From CAZQFS01 sp964592755 (GTDB lineage: Bacteria > Hydrothermota > Tepidihabitantia > Tepidihabitantales > Tepidihabitantaceae), in NCBI GenBank assembly GCA_964592755.1, contig CAZQFS010000136.1, positions 1-7,646 of the forward strand: a stretch of 7,646 bases of DNA, read 5' to 3'. The position numbers and the translations under genes were made by a program. Shown piece by piece: positions 1 to 5,245 of the stretch; position 1 is the stretch's first letter; every line of letters begins with the position of its first letter. The notes beneath the pieces are model-generated. The model was not told the origin of the DNA. It saw only the letters and a program-made list of their open reading frames with translations, and did not search any database.

Positions 1-484
1 CCGAATCAGGGCGGCAGAACAGGCCAGGGCGCGCCAATCGGGCAGATTGTGCCCACTGGGCTGCTCTTTGGGCGGCCCAATCGGCAGGTGAGACGGCAGC
101 TCCAGAGCCCTTCCCCCCACAGTTTCCAACGACATTCGCAACTGCATTGCCGGTTTGATAACCGATTCCATCACCGACGCTCAATCGCGTTCCATCCTGC
201 GTTCGATGACCGATGCTCTCAGCAGCTTTCTGACCAGCTCTTAAGCCGACTGCACATCCGACAGCACTGGCGACTGCACACCGGCTTGCATCACCGACTG
301 CATTCCCGTTTGCACATCCGATTGCACCAGCGAGATTACATCCGCCGGCATTCCGGATTCGATTCCCGATTCTCTATCCGACTTCAGCGTCTAACCGAAG
401 ACCTGCGTCTGTTGCCTGTACCTGCTGCCTGAGCTTGTGCCAGTGTCCAGTACCCTGTCTACCGCACTCTGTCCATTGCCTCAT
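1..484 (-). other. Possible tetrapeptide-repeat gene, interrupted by TAG, partial
   Basis: A minus-strand ATG at 484-482 overlaps the TGA that ends the propeller tail (ATGA arrangement), as expected for translational coupling. From it 36 codons run to TAG at 376-374. The same frame then stays open for about 124 codons to the window edge. The part after TAG contains recurring A-V-G-C, A-V-G-D, A-I-G-C and S-V-G-D units with small residues, Gly and a polar fourth residue, which is more protein-like than the Arg/His/Gln-rich plus-strand reading. No ATG or GTG restarts the frame after TAG; a TTG is present within the array. It could be a broken gene for a repetitive secreted protein, or simply open because the repeat lacks stops in this frame. 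I do not recognise a family. This is inference. Confidence 0.2.
139..390. repeat. Degenerate 12-bp tandem repeat array, about 21 units
   Basis: Reading from 139 in steps of 12 gives about 21 consecutive units with no indels, of which 247-330 is best preserved. The plus-strand consensus is roughly CGAYTGCATYMC. Examples are CGACTGCACATC at 247, CGACTGCACACC at 271, CGACTGCATTCC at 295 and CGATTGCACCAG at 319. Because 12 is a multiple of three, every frame yields tetrapeptide repeats: R-L-H-x on the plus strand, and A-V-G-x or V-Q-S-x-like on the minus strand. Strict 12-bp phasing despite heavy divergence suggests either an old expansion or selection for a tetrapeptide period. There are no spacers, so it is not CRISPR. 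Confidence 0.8.
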
Positions 485-633
485 CGCATCAGCACCGCCT
501 TCGTCACGCTCCTGAATCCCGGCACTTCCAGGCGGTAGAAGTAGCTGCGTTGGTTCGCGCCCTGCGGCCCATTGACAACATGACCACGGAACAGGCGGTT
601 GCCCACGATTACCCTGTTTTTAACAATCAGAAA
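481..633 (-). pseudogene. In-frame C-terminal tail of the beta-propeller protein, beyond TGA
   Basis: Directly after the TGA at 634-636 the same minus-strand frame continues for 50 codons to a second TGA at 481-483. It has typical coding composition and reads ...NRVIVGNRLFRG... and ...YFYRLEVPGF...TKAVLMR. An aromatic 'YFYRL' followed by a Lys-rich '-KAVLMR' end is the usual finish of C-terminal sorting or FlgD-Ig-like tails on secreted proteins of WOR-3, Cloacimonetes and Bacteroidetes-like bacteria. No in-frame start lies near the stop. The simplest reading is that this is the severed end of the gene to its right, cut by a nonsense change (for example CGA to TGA) or an assembly error. Without it the propeller would lack its cell-surface or secretion signal. 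Confidence 0.6.
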
Positions 634-1515
634 TCACGTCTTGCTCTCCGGAATTGCCCACATCAACGGTGCCGGGTCTCTGCTCACACCGGTGCCTCCA
701 AACAAGGTATCCACTACCGCGTCGATGACAAAGACCGAGTCGCCAACGATGCCCTGGGTCGAGACTGCAAGCTTGCTGCCTCGGTCGTCACACGTCATGT
801 CCATCGCCCAGACAATCGGTATGCGACGAATGACGGAGTCGCTCATCCCTCCGACCACGAACACCCCGTGGTCACCATCGCAATAGTACTTGTCCACTGA
901 CCCCGCATAGCAGGACGCGCTCAGGTTGCCGCCAGTCGGTATCATGCGCGCAACCTGATTCGTGGTCAGGTCAATGACTGCGACGTTCTGGGCGTCCACG
1001 CACCGAGCGTAGAGCTTCGGGCGGCGGGTGTTCGGGTCAAGCCCGAGCGGGCTGCCCGGAACCGGTATCAGGCAGAGGAGCGAGTCGGTTCGGCAGTCTA
1101 TCACTCCAATCACGTCTTCCTCGTAGCCACTGACGTACAGCCGGTTGGTGCGCGCGTCCCAGACGAGTTCGCTCGCGTCCGGCATCGGTATCGAGCCGAT
1201 GCGCGTGTGGCTTTCGCCGCTCATGACCAGGACCGAGTCCCAGTAGGTGACGTACGCCTTGTTGTCCATCGAGTCGTAGCATACGTGCAGCGGTTGCCGC
1301 ACCCCAATCCATGAGTGGAGCTGGTTGGTGGCGCAGTCTATCGTGAAGACACGACCCAGGCAGCTCGCCCCGTACAGCACATTCGCCCGCGAGTTGTAGG
1401 CCAGGCTGCCGACCCAGGTGCACCCCACGTCCACAGAGTCAATAACCCCCTGGCCAACACCCACTCCGGCAGTCAAACCGACCGCGAGTATTACAGGCCA
1501 GAGTTTCGTCGTCAT
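634..1515 (-). CDS. Secreted YVTN/YncE-type beta-propeller protein
   Basis: The protein has 293 residues. Residues 1-22 form a signal peptide (basic start, hydrophobic core with LAVGLTAGVGVG), so it is exported. The rest is a series of roughly 40-residue blades with recurring 'N-x-L-Y-V-x-x' and 'I-x-V-I-D-x-x-T-x-x-x' strands, for example ARTNRLYVSG, GVIDCRTDSL, VAVIDLTTNQV and VFVIDAVVDTL, as in YVTN/YncE-like propellers. Such proteins bind or scaffold at the cell surface; the ligand cannot be read from the sequence. The ATG at 1515-1513 is preceded by AAAGG about five bases upstream and by a promoter at 1537-1565. The stop at 634-636 is suspect because the frame continues into a plausible sorting tail down to 481, so this is probably a truncated form of a 344-residue protein. 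The exact blade count is uncertain. Confidence 0.75.
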   Translation of the reverse strand: MTTKLWPVILAVGLTAGVGVGQGVIDSVDVGCTWVGSLAYNSRANVLYGASCLGRVFTIDCATNQLHSWIGVRQPLHVCYDSMDNKAYVTYWDSVLVMSGESHTRIGSIPMPDASELVWDARTNRLYVSGYEEDVIGVIDCRTDSLLCLIPVPGSPLGLDPNTRRPKLYARCVDAQNVAVIDLTTNQVARMIPTGGNLSASCYAGSVDKYYCDGDHGVFVVGGMSDSVIRRIPIVWAMDMTCDDRGSKLAVSTQGIVGDSVFVIDAVVDTLFGGTGVSRDPAPLMWAIPESKT

Positions 1516-1536
1516 CTGAGCCTTTGTCCTGACTGA

Positions 1537-1565
1537 ACCCTACTCCTCTTTGTCCCGGTTGTCAA
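1537..1565 (-). promoter_or_regulatory. Sigma-70-type promoter for the propeller gene
   Basis: On the minus strand TTGACA (1565-1560) is followed by a 17-base spacer and TAGGGT (1542-1537), which keeps the three most conserved -10 bases. Transcription would start near 1530, about 15 bases before the ATG. The architecture matches the two other promoters in this window. Confidence 0.5.
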
Positions 1566-1581
1566 TCACGGGCTGCGCGGG

Positions 1582-1634
1582 GTACTGCCGGGCGTCGAGT
1601 CGCGGGAAGAATCGCATCGTCGGCCGGGCAGTAC
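1582..1634. repeat. Inverted repeat with long loop in the divergent spacer
   Basis: GTACTGCC at 1582-1589 is perfectly complementary to GGCAGTAC at 1627-1634, and two further G-C pairs can form inside after one mismatch. The loop is more than 30 bases and no T-run follows, so it is not a standard terminator. It may be a protein-binding site or chance. The rest of 1566-1719 shows nothing I can identify. Confidence 0.3.
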
Positions 1635-1719
1635 TCACCCAGCATCCGTCGTCCTGGGCCGGCACACGACAAGCACGGAAGAGCTTCCCCGGCCAGCCTC
1701 CTGACCGAGCCTGACGAGT

Positions 1720-1880
1720 TCAGTCGGTCCCGGTCAAGACCGCCTTTCTGCTGATGCGGTCGTCCCTAGTCTCCAGGGTGCAGAAGCACATGCCAGCAGG
1801 CACGGTCTCTCGGCCAGTTGGGCGATGACCGGCAGGCCGGCGGGGGCGGTCACGTGGGCACGGGACGGGACGAGCTGGAA
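1720..1880 (-). pseudogene. Frameshifted remnant of a C-terminal sorting/FlgD-Ig-like tail
   Basis: Two adjacent minus-strand frames join into one recognisable tail. From 1880 to 1806 the frame reads FQLVPSRAHVT, then AGLPVIAQLAER. One base appears to be missing at about 1804-1805, and from 1803 the next frame reads VPAGMCFCTLETRDDR then ISRKAVLTGTD, ending at TGA 1720-1722. The usual form of this module is '...F-x-L-P-x-x-x-H-V-T-L-x-V-x-D-x-x-G-R-x-V-x-x-L-x-x-x-x-x-P-A-G-x-Y-x-Y-x-L-E-T-G-D-x-R-x-S-R-K-A-V-L'. Beyond the frameshift, the middle strand (V-x-D-x-x) seems shortened and both expected Tyr are Cys (TAC to TGC type changes). No upstream body of the gene is visible, so this is a decayed end fragment of a lost secreted protein. 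Confidence 0.5.
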
Positions 1881-2029
1881 ACCGGGGAAGAGTCTGGCTG
1901 GACCTGTCAAAACAGACTCCGCATAGGGGGTCACGAACGGTTAGACGCGAGCAGAAGTGGTCTGGTTGCTCCCCCAGTGTCAATACCAGATAGTCAGGCT
2001 TACGTGCGGATTGGGGGTGTCCTGCGGGT

Positions 2030-2058
2030 TTGACATGGAAGTCGCTCACGAATAGACT
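2030..2058 (+). promoter_or_regulatory. Sigma-70-type promoter of the Fe-S/redox operon
   Basis: TTGACA (2030-2035), 17-base spacer, TAGACT (2053-2058). Transcription would begin around 2065, some 34 bases before the ATG at 2099. This shows that the TTG at 2030, which would open a longer frame, is the -35 box and not a start codon. Confidence 0.6.
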
Positions 2059-2098
2059 ATCGGTGCCTGGAACCCAAACCGGCCTGTTAGCTGTCTAT

Positions 2099-3343
2099 AT
2101 GTCTATGCGTGCGGTGAACTTCGACCACGCGGCGGCCACTCCCCTGCTGTCACAGTCGCGGGAGGCGATGATGGAGTTTCTCGGTGAGGATCACGGCAAT
2201 CCCTCAAGTCTGCATGGGGCAGGTGAGCGACCAAGACAGGCGCTCGAAGCGGCCCGGGTTCAGGTCGCCGCTCTCATTAACTGCTACCCGGAGGAGGTTG
2301 TCTTCACCGCTTCGGGTTCGGAAAGCAACAACCTGGCAATCAAGGGCCTGGCTCTTGCGCAGCGCGACAAGGGCAGCCACGTAGTCATCTCGGCCGTCGA
2401 ACACGCTTCGGTACTTGAAACCGCGCGCTGGCTCAGGAAGCTGGGGTTCGAGGTGACCGAGGTCGGTGTAGACCACAGCGGCACGGTTGCGCCCGAAGCG
2501 CTCTCGGCCGCAATCCGGCCAGACACCACACTGGTTTCGGTTATGCACGCCAACAACGAGGTCGGGACGATTCAGAACCTCGCGGAGCTCGTCCGTGTTT
2601 GCCGTCCCCGCAGGGTGCTGTTTCATGCTGACGGCTGCGCCGCAGTCGGCCGTATACCGGTTGACGTCGTTGAGCTCGGAGTAGATGCGTATTCGCTCGC
2701 CGCCCAGTCGCTATATGGGCCGCGCGGGGCGGCTGCTCTGTACTTGCGACGCGGAGTCCGGGTTGAGCCGTTGGTGCATGGCGGAATTCAGGAACGGAAC
2801 CGCCGCGCCGGGACCGAAAACGTGGCCGCGCTTGCCGGGTTCGGCGTGGCCGCTGAGTTCTGCCGCAATCACGTCGGTGAATGGTCTCAACATATGAACC
2901 GGTTGAGCCGCCGCCTCTGTGCCGAGTTACCCTCACGGCTCAAGCACGTGGTCTTCACCGGCTCCCCTGACCACCGCCTGCCCGGCCACGTCAGCATGTG
3001 TGTGGAGTTTGTCGAAGGTGAGGCGATGCTCCTGTTTCTCAACGACGAAGGCATCCGTGCGGCCTCGGGTTCATCCTGCACCGCTCGGAACCTGAAGGTA
3101 TCGCACGTCCTGCTGGCAATGGGGCTGCCTCACGCCCTGGCCCAGTCTTCCCTCGTCTTGACCCTGGGCAAAGACTCGACCGATGCCGAGGTGGACTACT
3201 TCCTGGACAAACTGCCTCCGATTGTCGAACGGCTGCGTCAGATGTCACCGCTATACGCACGATTTCAGAAAGGCGACAACCCGTACCGGCTGCAGCCCGG
3301 CGGAACCTGTGATGAACACGACCACGCTGAAGAGGAGACTTGA
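2099..3343 (+). CDS. IscS/NifS-like cysteine desulfurase homologue lacking the PLP lysine
   Basis: The protein has 414 residues from ATG 2099; ATG 2105 is equally possible, and neither has a clear Shine-Dalgarno. It is a fold-type I aminotransferase of the IscS/NifS family, which normally takes sulfur from cysteine for Fe-S assembly in the cytosol. Family motifs are clear: NFDHAAATPL (7-16), SGSESNNLAIKG (72-83), VEHASVLET (100-108), HANNEVGTIQ (150-159), HADG (176-179), RRAGTENVA (235-243) and the persulfide loop SGSSCTAR with Cys327. However, the block that should read S-A-H-K-x-Y-G-P is AAQSLYGP: Ser204 replaces the PLP-binding Lys and Gln203 its His. Ala181 replaces the Gln that packs on PLP, and Val353 replaces the substrate-carboxylate Arg (SSLVLTLG instead of S-x-R-x-S-L-G). 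The frame is intact, so it is probably expressed but unlikely to be a normal desulfurase. First gene of the operon; its TGA overlaps the next ATG. Confidence 0.9.
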   Translation: MSMRAVNFDHAAATPLLSQSREAMMEFLGEDHGNPSSLHGAGERPRQALEAARVQVAALINCYPEEVVFTASGSESNNLAIKGLALAQRDKGSHVVISAVEHASVLETARWLRKLGFEVTEVGVDHSGTVAPEALSAAIRPDTTLVSVMHANNEVGTIQNLAELVRVCRPRRVLFHADGCAAVGRIPVDVVELGVDAYSLAAQSLYGPRGAAALYLRRGVRVEPLVHGGIQERNRRAGTENVAALAGFGVAAEFCRNHVGEWSQHMNRLSRRLCAELPSRLKHVVFTGSPDHRLPGHVSMCVEFVEGEAMLLFLNDEGIRAASGSSCTARNLKVSHVLLAMGLPHALAQSSLVLTLGKDSTDAEVDYFLDKLPPIVERLRQMSPLYARFQKGDNPYRLQPGGTCDEHDHAEEET

Positions 3344-3720
3344 TGTATTCTGAGAAAGTCATGGAACACTTCCGCAACCCGCGCAACGTTGGCGAAATCG
3401 AGAATGCAGATGGTGTGGGCGAAATCGGCAACCCGGTCTGCGGCGATATGATGACCTTTTACGTCAGGGTCAAAGACAATGTTCTCGTCGACGTCAAGTT
3501 CAAGACGTTCGGCTGCGGCGCTGCGATCGCCGTCTCGTCAATGGTGAGCGAGATGGCCATCGGTAAGACACTGGATGAAGCGATGAACTTAACCAATGCC
3601 GACGTCGCCCGTGAACTGGGCGGGCTGCCGCCCAACAAGCTGCATTGCTCCAACCTCGGTGCCGATGCCTTGCACAAAGCCATCGAGAACTACCGGTCCA
3701 AGACCAAGGAGGCACAATGA
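3343..3720 (+). CDS. iscU: IscU/NifU N-terminal-type Fe-S cluster assembly scaffold
   Basis: The protein has 125 residues, the size of a single-domain IscU. It assembles a transient Fe-S cluster from iron and persulfide sulfur and passes it to apoproteins. All three cluster cysteines are present: Cys33 in NPVCGD with the regulatory Asp35, Cys58 in FKTFGCGAAIA, and Cys102 in LPPNKLHCSNL. LPPNK corresponds to the LPPVK site that HscA-type chaperones recognise, with Asn for Val. The start is ATG 3343, overlapping the previous TGA by one base (TGATG), with GAGGAG a few bases upstream; the TTG at 3340 is too close to that site. The scaffold looks fully functional, in contrast to its upstream partner. 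It could equally be named nifU-like, since the family names overlap. Confidence 0.95.
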   Translation: MYSEKVMEHFRNPRNVGEIENADGVGEIGNPVCGDMMTFYVRVKDNVLVDVKFKTFGCGAAIAVSSMVSEMAIGKTLDEAMNLTNADVARELGGLPPNKLHCSNLGADALHKAIENYRSKTKEAQ

Positions 3721-3896
3721 CCAATACCGGAACCTGCCAGTGTCCCTACTGTGACGGCCCCGCAGAGAGAGAACGGGCCATCTGCCAGCCATGTCAGGTC
3801 GTAATCAGGAATTGCCCGAGCTGCGGTACGGTTCTGCCCCAAGACGCGCCTGTCTGCCCCGGATGCAGTCGCAAGACCGACCAAGACAAAGGATGA
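3717..3896 (+). CDS. Small double zinc-ribbon protein
   Basis: The protein has 59 residues, nine of them Cys. Four CxxC pairs are visible: C9/C12 (CPYC), C23/C26 (CQPC), C33/C36 (CPSC) and C47/C50 (CPGC), with an extra Cys7. The spacing suggests two consecutive zinc-ribbon or rubredoxin-like metal knuckles, each built from two pairs, with a short Lys/Asp tail. The start is ATG 3717, overlapping the iscU TGA as ATGA, with an excellent AAGGAGG at 3706-3712. Longer frames starting upstream would run inside iscU and are not needed. Position directly after iscU suggests a role in Fe-S assembly, metal delivery or redox, but the sequence gives no specific function. A rubredoxin-like iron site is an alternative to zinc. 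Confidence 0.8.
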   Translation: MTNTGTCQCPYCDGPAERERAICQPCQVVIRNCPSCGTVLPQDAPVCPGCSRKTDQDKG

Positions 3897-3899
3897 AGC

Positions 3900-4181
3900 A
3901 TGAAGACAGTCCACCAGCCCGGCACGAACGATAAGCACCGTGTGATGCTCTATGCGCTGTCGACCTGCGGTTGGTGCCGCCGCACCAAAGAGCTGCTCGA
4001 CGCGGCCAATGTGGCCTATGACTACGTCTACGTTGACAACTGCACTGGCGACGAACGCCGTGAGGCCGTCGACCGAGTCCGCGAGCTGAACCCGCGCGGC
4101 TCATACCCGACCATTCAGATTGACGACGCTGTCGTGGCCGGCTTTGACGAAGACCGCATACGCGAACTGCTGGGCCTATGA
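3900..4181 (+). CDS. Glutaredoxin/NrdH-like thiol-disulfide oxidoreductase
   Basis: The protein has 93 residues and a thioredoxin fold of glutaredoxin size. The redox site is C23-G-W-C26 after the first beta strand (VMLYALSTCGWC); the thioredoxin-type cis-proline is Pro70 (GSYPTIQID), and an FDEDRIRELL helix follows as in glutaredoxins (usually G-[FY]-x-x-x-x-L). The middle segment carries an extra Cys48 (DNCTGDER). It starts three bases after the zinc-ribbon stop, with AAAGGATGA upstream as ribosome site, and its own TGA overlaps the next ATG. CGWC differs from the CPYC of classical glutaredoxins and CGPC of thioredoxins, so its reductant is unlikely to be glutathione. The adjacent disulfide reductase is the obvious electron donor, as with redoxins that feed ribonucleotide reductase. 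That pairing is inferred from gene order. Confidence 0.85.
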   Translation: MKTVHQPGTNDKHRVMLYALSTCGWCRRTKELLDAANVAYDYVYVDNCTGDERREAVDRVRELNPRGSYPTIQIDDAVVAGFDEDRIRELLGL

Positions 4182-4696
4182 GCACTAGTGAGAGCTCCTC
4201 GGATGAGGTCCTCAAGACGTACGATCGTCTGAAGCGGGAAGCCGAAGCCGGAGGATACCGACTCAATCCGGACCGCGACTTCACCCTGCGGCTGATTCAG
4301 GGATTGCTTGAGAACCAGGGGCGACACGGTTACTGGGCCTGTCCATGCCGATTACCCTTCGGCGAACGGACCAAAGACCTTGACATCATTTGTCCGTGCG
4401 ACTACCGGGATGCTGACCTGGCCGAGTTCGGTGCCTGCTACTGTGCGCTCTACGTCAGCGAAGAATGGATTGCCGGGCGAAAGCCGCACAAGTCCATCCC
4501 GGAACGAAGACCCGAGAGGTTCATGCGCGACGGCTATTCTACGTCCCCACGTCCCTTCGAATCCTCGGCCCCTCGAGGCCAGTCTCTTCCCGTCTGGCGG
4601 TGCAAGGTCTGCGGCTACCTCTGTGCGCGCGACGCCCCGCCTGACAAGTGTCCCATCTGCAAGGTATCGAAAGACCGTTTTGAGCGCTTCATGTAG
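4178..4696 (+). CDS. Ferredoxin:thioredoxin/disulfide reductase catalytic chain fused to rubredoxin
   Basis: The protein has 172 residues in two parts. Residues about 10-115 are the FTR catalytic beta chain: three Cys pairs C55-P-C57, C72-P-C74 and C87-Y-C89. By comparison with plant FTR, Cys55, 72, 74 and 87 should hold the [4Fe-4S] cluster and Cys57/Cys89 form the active disulfide. The usual CHC is CYC here, and the spacings (14 and 12) match the archaeal/anaerobe branch more than the chloroplast type. After a Pro/Ser-rich linker (about 120-138) comes a rubredoxin domain with C142-K-V-C145-G and C158-P-I-C161, similar to the rubrerythrin C-terminus. Comparable fusions are known as ferredoxin:disulfide reductases in Methanosarcina. 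The enzyme moves single electrons from ferredoxin, possibly via the rubredoxin iron, to protein disulfides, probably the neighbouring glutaredoxin. ATG 4178 overlaps the previous TGA. Confidence 0.92.
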   Translation: MSTSESSSDEVLKTYDRLKREAEAGGYRLNPDRDFTLRLIQGLLENQGRHGYWACPCRLPFGERTKDLDIICPCDYRDADLAEFGACYCALYVSEEWIAGRKPHKSIPERRPERFMRDGYSTSPRPFESSAPRGQSLPVWRCKVCGYLCARDAPPDKCPICKVSKDRFERFM

Positions 4697-4705
4697 GAGG
4701 AAGCA

Positions 4706-4996
4706 GTGCCTATCTTCGAGATCAGCACCGTGCCTACCGGCACAGGCGAGACCTCGGTCAGCCGCTTCGTGCGCCGGGCGGTTGAAATCATTAAGGCCCA
4801 CGGCCTTGAGTACCAGGTCAACCCGATGGGAACCTGCATTCAGTGCGACTGGGAGACGGCCCTGGCGACGATACAGGCTATCCACGATGAGTACGAGCGG
4901 CTTGGCTGTCGGCGAACCTACACGGTTGTCAAGATCGACGACCGTCGCGACCGTCCGTCCTCAATGCAGGCCAAAGTAGACGCTGTGGTCCCCTGA
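4706..4996 (+). CDS. MTH1187/UPF0045 (YqgV-like) thiamine-binding-type protein
   Basis: The protein has 96 residues, starting at GTG 4706 with AGGAGG at 4695-4700, five bases upstream and partly inside the previous TAG stop. It matches the small MTH1187/UPF0045 family of ferredoxin-like alpha-beta folds that form tetramers and bind thiamine or related pyrimidines: TSVSRFVRRAVEIIK (16-30), YQVNPMGTC (36-44), a helix ATIQAIHDEYERLGC, and the family signature VVKIDDRRDRP (74-84). Unusually, the ligand loop after Met-Gly-Thr carries C44-I-Q-C47 where the family mostly has hydrophobic residues and Glu-Gly. As the last gene of the operon it may link thiamine status to Fe-S/thiol chemistry, since thiamine synthesis uses sulfur carriers, but this is speculation. 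No clear terminator follows. Confidence 0.88.
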   Translation: MPIFEISTVPTGTGETSVSRFVRRAVEIIKAHGLEYQVNPMGTCIQCDWETALATIQAIHDEYERLGCRRTYTVVKIDDRRDRPSSMQAKVDAVVP

Positions 4997-5131
4997 CGTG
5001 CCCGGCCAATGGCCTCACGCTCACTGCCAGACCGCATTGCGCGTGCTGCGCATTGGGCTGGTTTCCACCACTCGCGGTTCTAGCCGCAGTTGCAGTCTCC
5101 ATGCCCTTGCCGCCCGACAGTCCTCGTAACG

Positions 5132-5159
5132 TTGACGTGTCGTCGGTTCAGGCTATAAT
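5132..5159 (+). promoter_or_regulatory. Near-consensus sigma-70 promoter for the S8 protease gene
   Basis: TTGACG (5132-5137), 16-base spacer, then a perfect TATAAT (5154-5159). The expected transcription start near 5166 gives a leader of about 80 bases ending in GAGGAGG at 5234-5240. It is the strongest promoter in the window and separates the protease from the Fe-S operon. Confidence 0.7.
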
Positions 5160-5245
5160 GCTTGGGCGCTGGTCTGTCGCCGTGTCGCCCCAGACCGCAG
5201 CATCCGCAGTGCAAGTCCGCAATTGTACCCCCCGAGGAGGACCGA

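Noticed and set aside
139..390. CRISPR array
   Set aside because: Units are 12 bp, directly adjacent and degenerate, with no unique spacers.
49..432. Plus-strand open frame of 127 codons, Arg/His/Gln-rich
   Set aside because: Its composition is just the 12-bp array read in one frame; no ribosome site, no family resemblance, and neighbouring genes are on the other strand.
634..636. TGA as selenocysteine or recoded codon
   Set aside because: No redox motif surrounds it, I see no obvious stem-loop just downstream, and TGA clearly serves as stop in the operon genes.
550..900. Plus-strand frames opposite the propeller gene
   Set aside because: They are antisense shadows of the propeller gene and its tail, whose frame carries a signal peptide and blade motifs.
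2030..2098. TTG at 2030 as start of the cysteine desulfurase homologue
   Set aside because: The TTG is part of a TTGACA -35 box with a matching -10 box, and the 23 extra residues do not belong to the family.
4308..4979. 223-codon plus-strand frame across the reductase and thiamine-binding genes
   Set aside because: It overlaps two well-supported genes in another frame and has Ser/Arg/Thr-rich shadow composition.
5038..5052. Hairpin TGCGC-GTGCT-GCGCA as terminator of the operon
   Set aside because: The stem is only five base pairs and no T-run follows, so it is not convincing.
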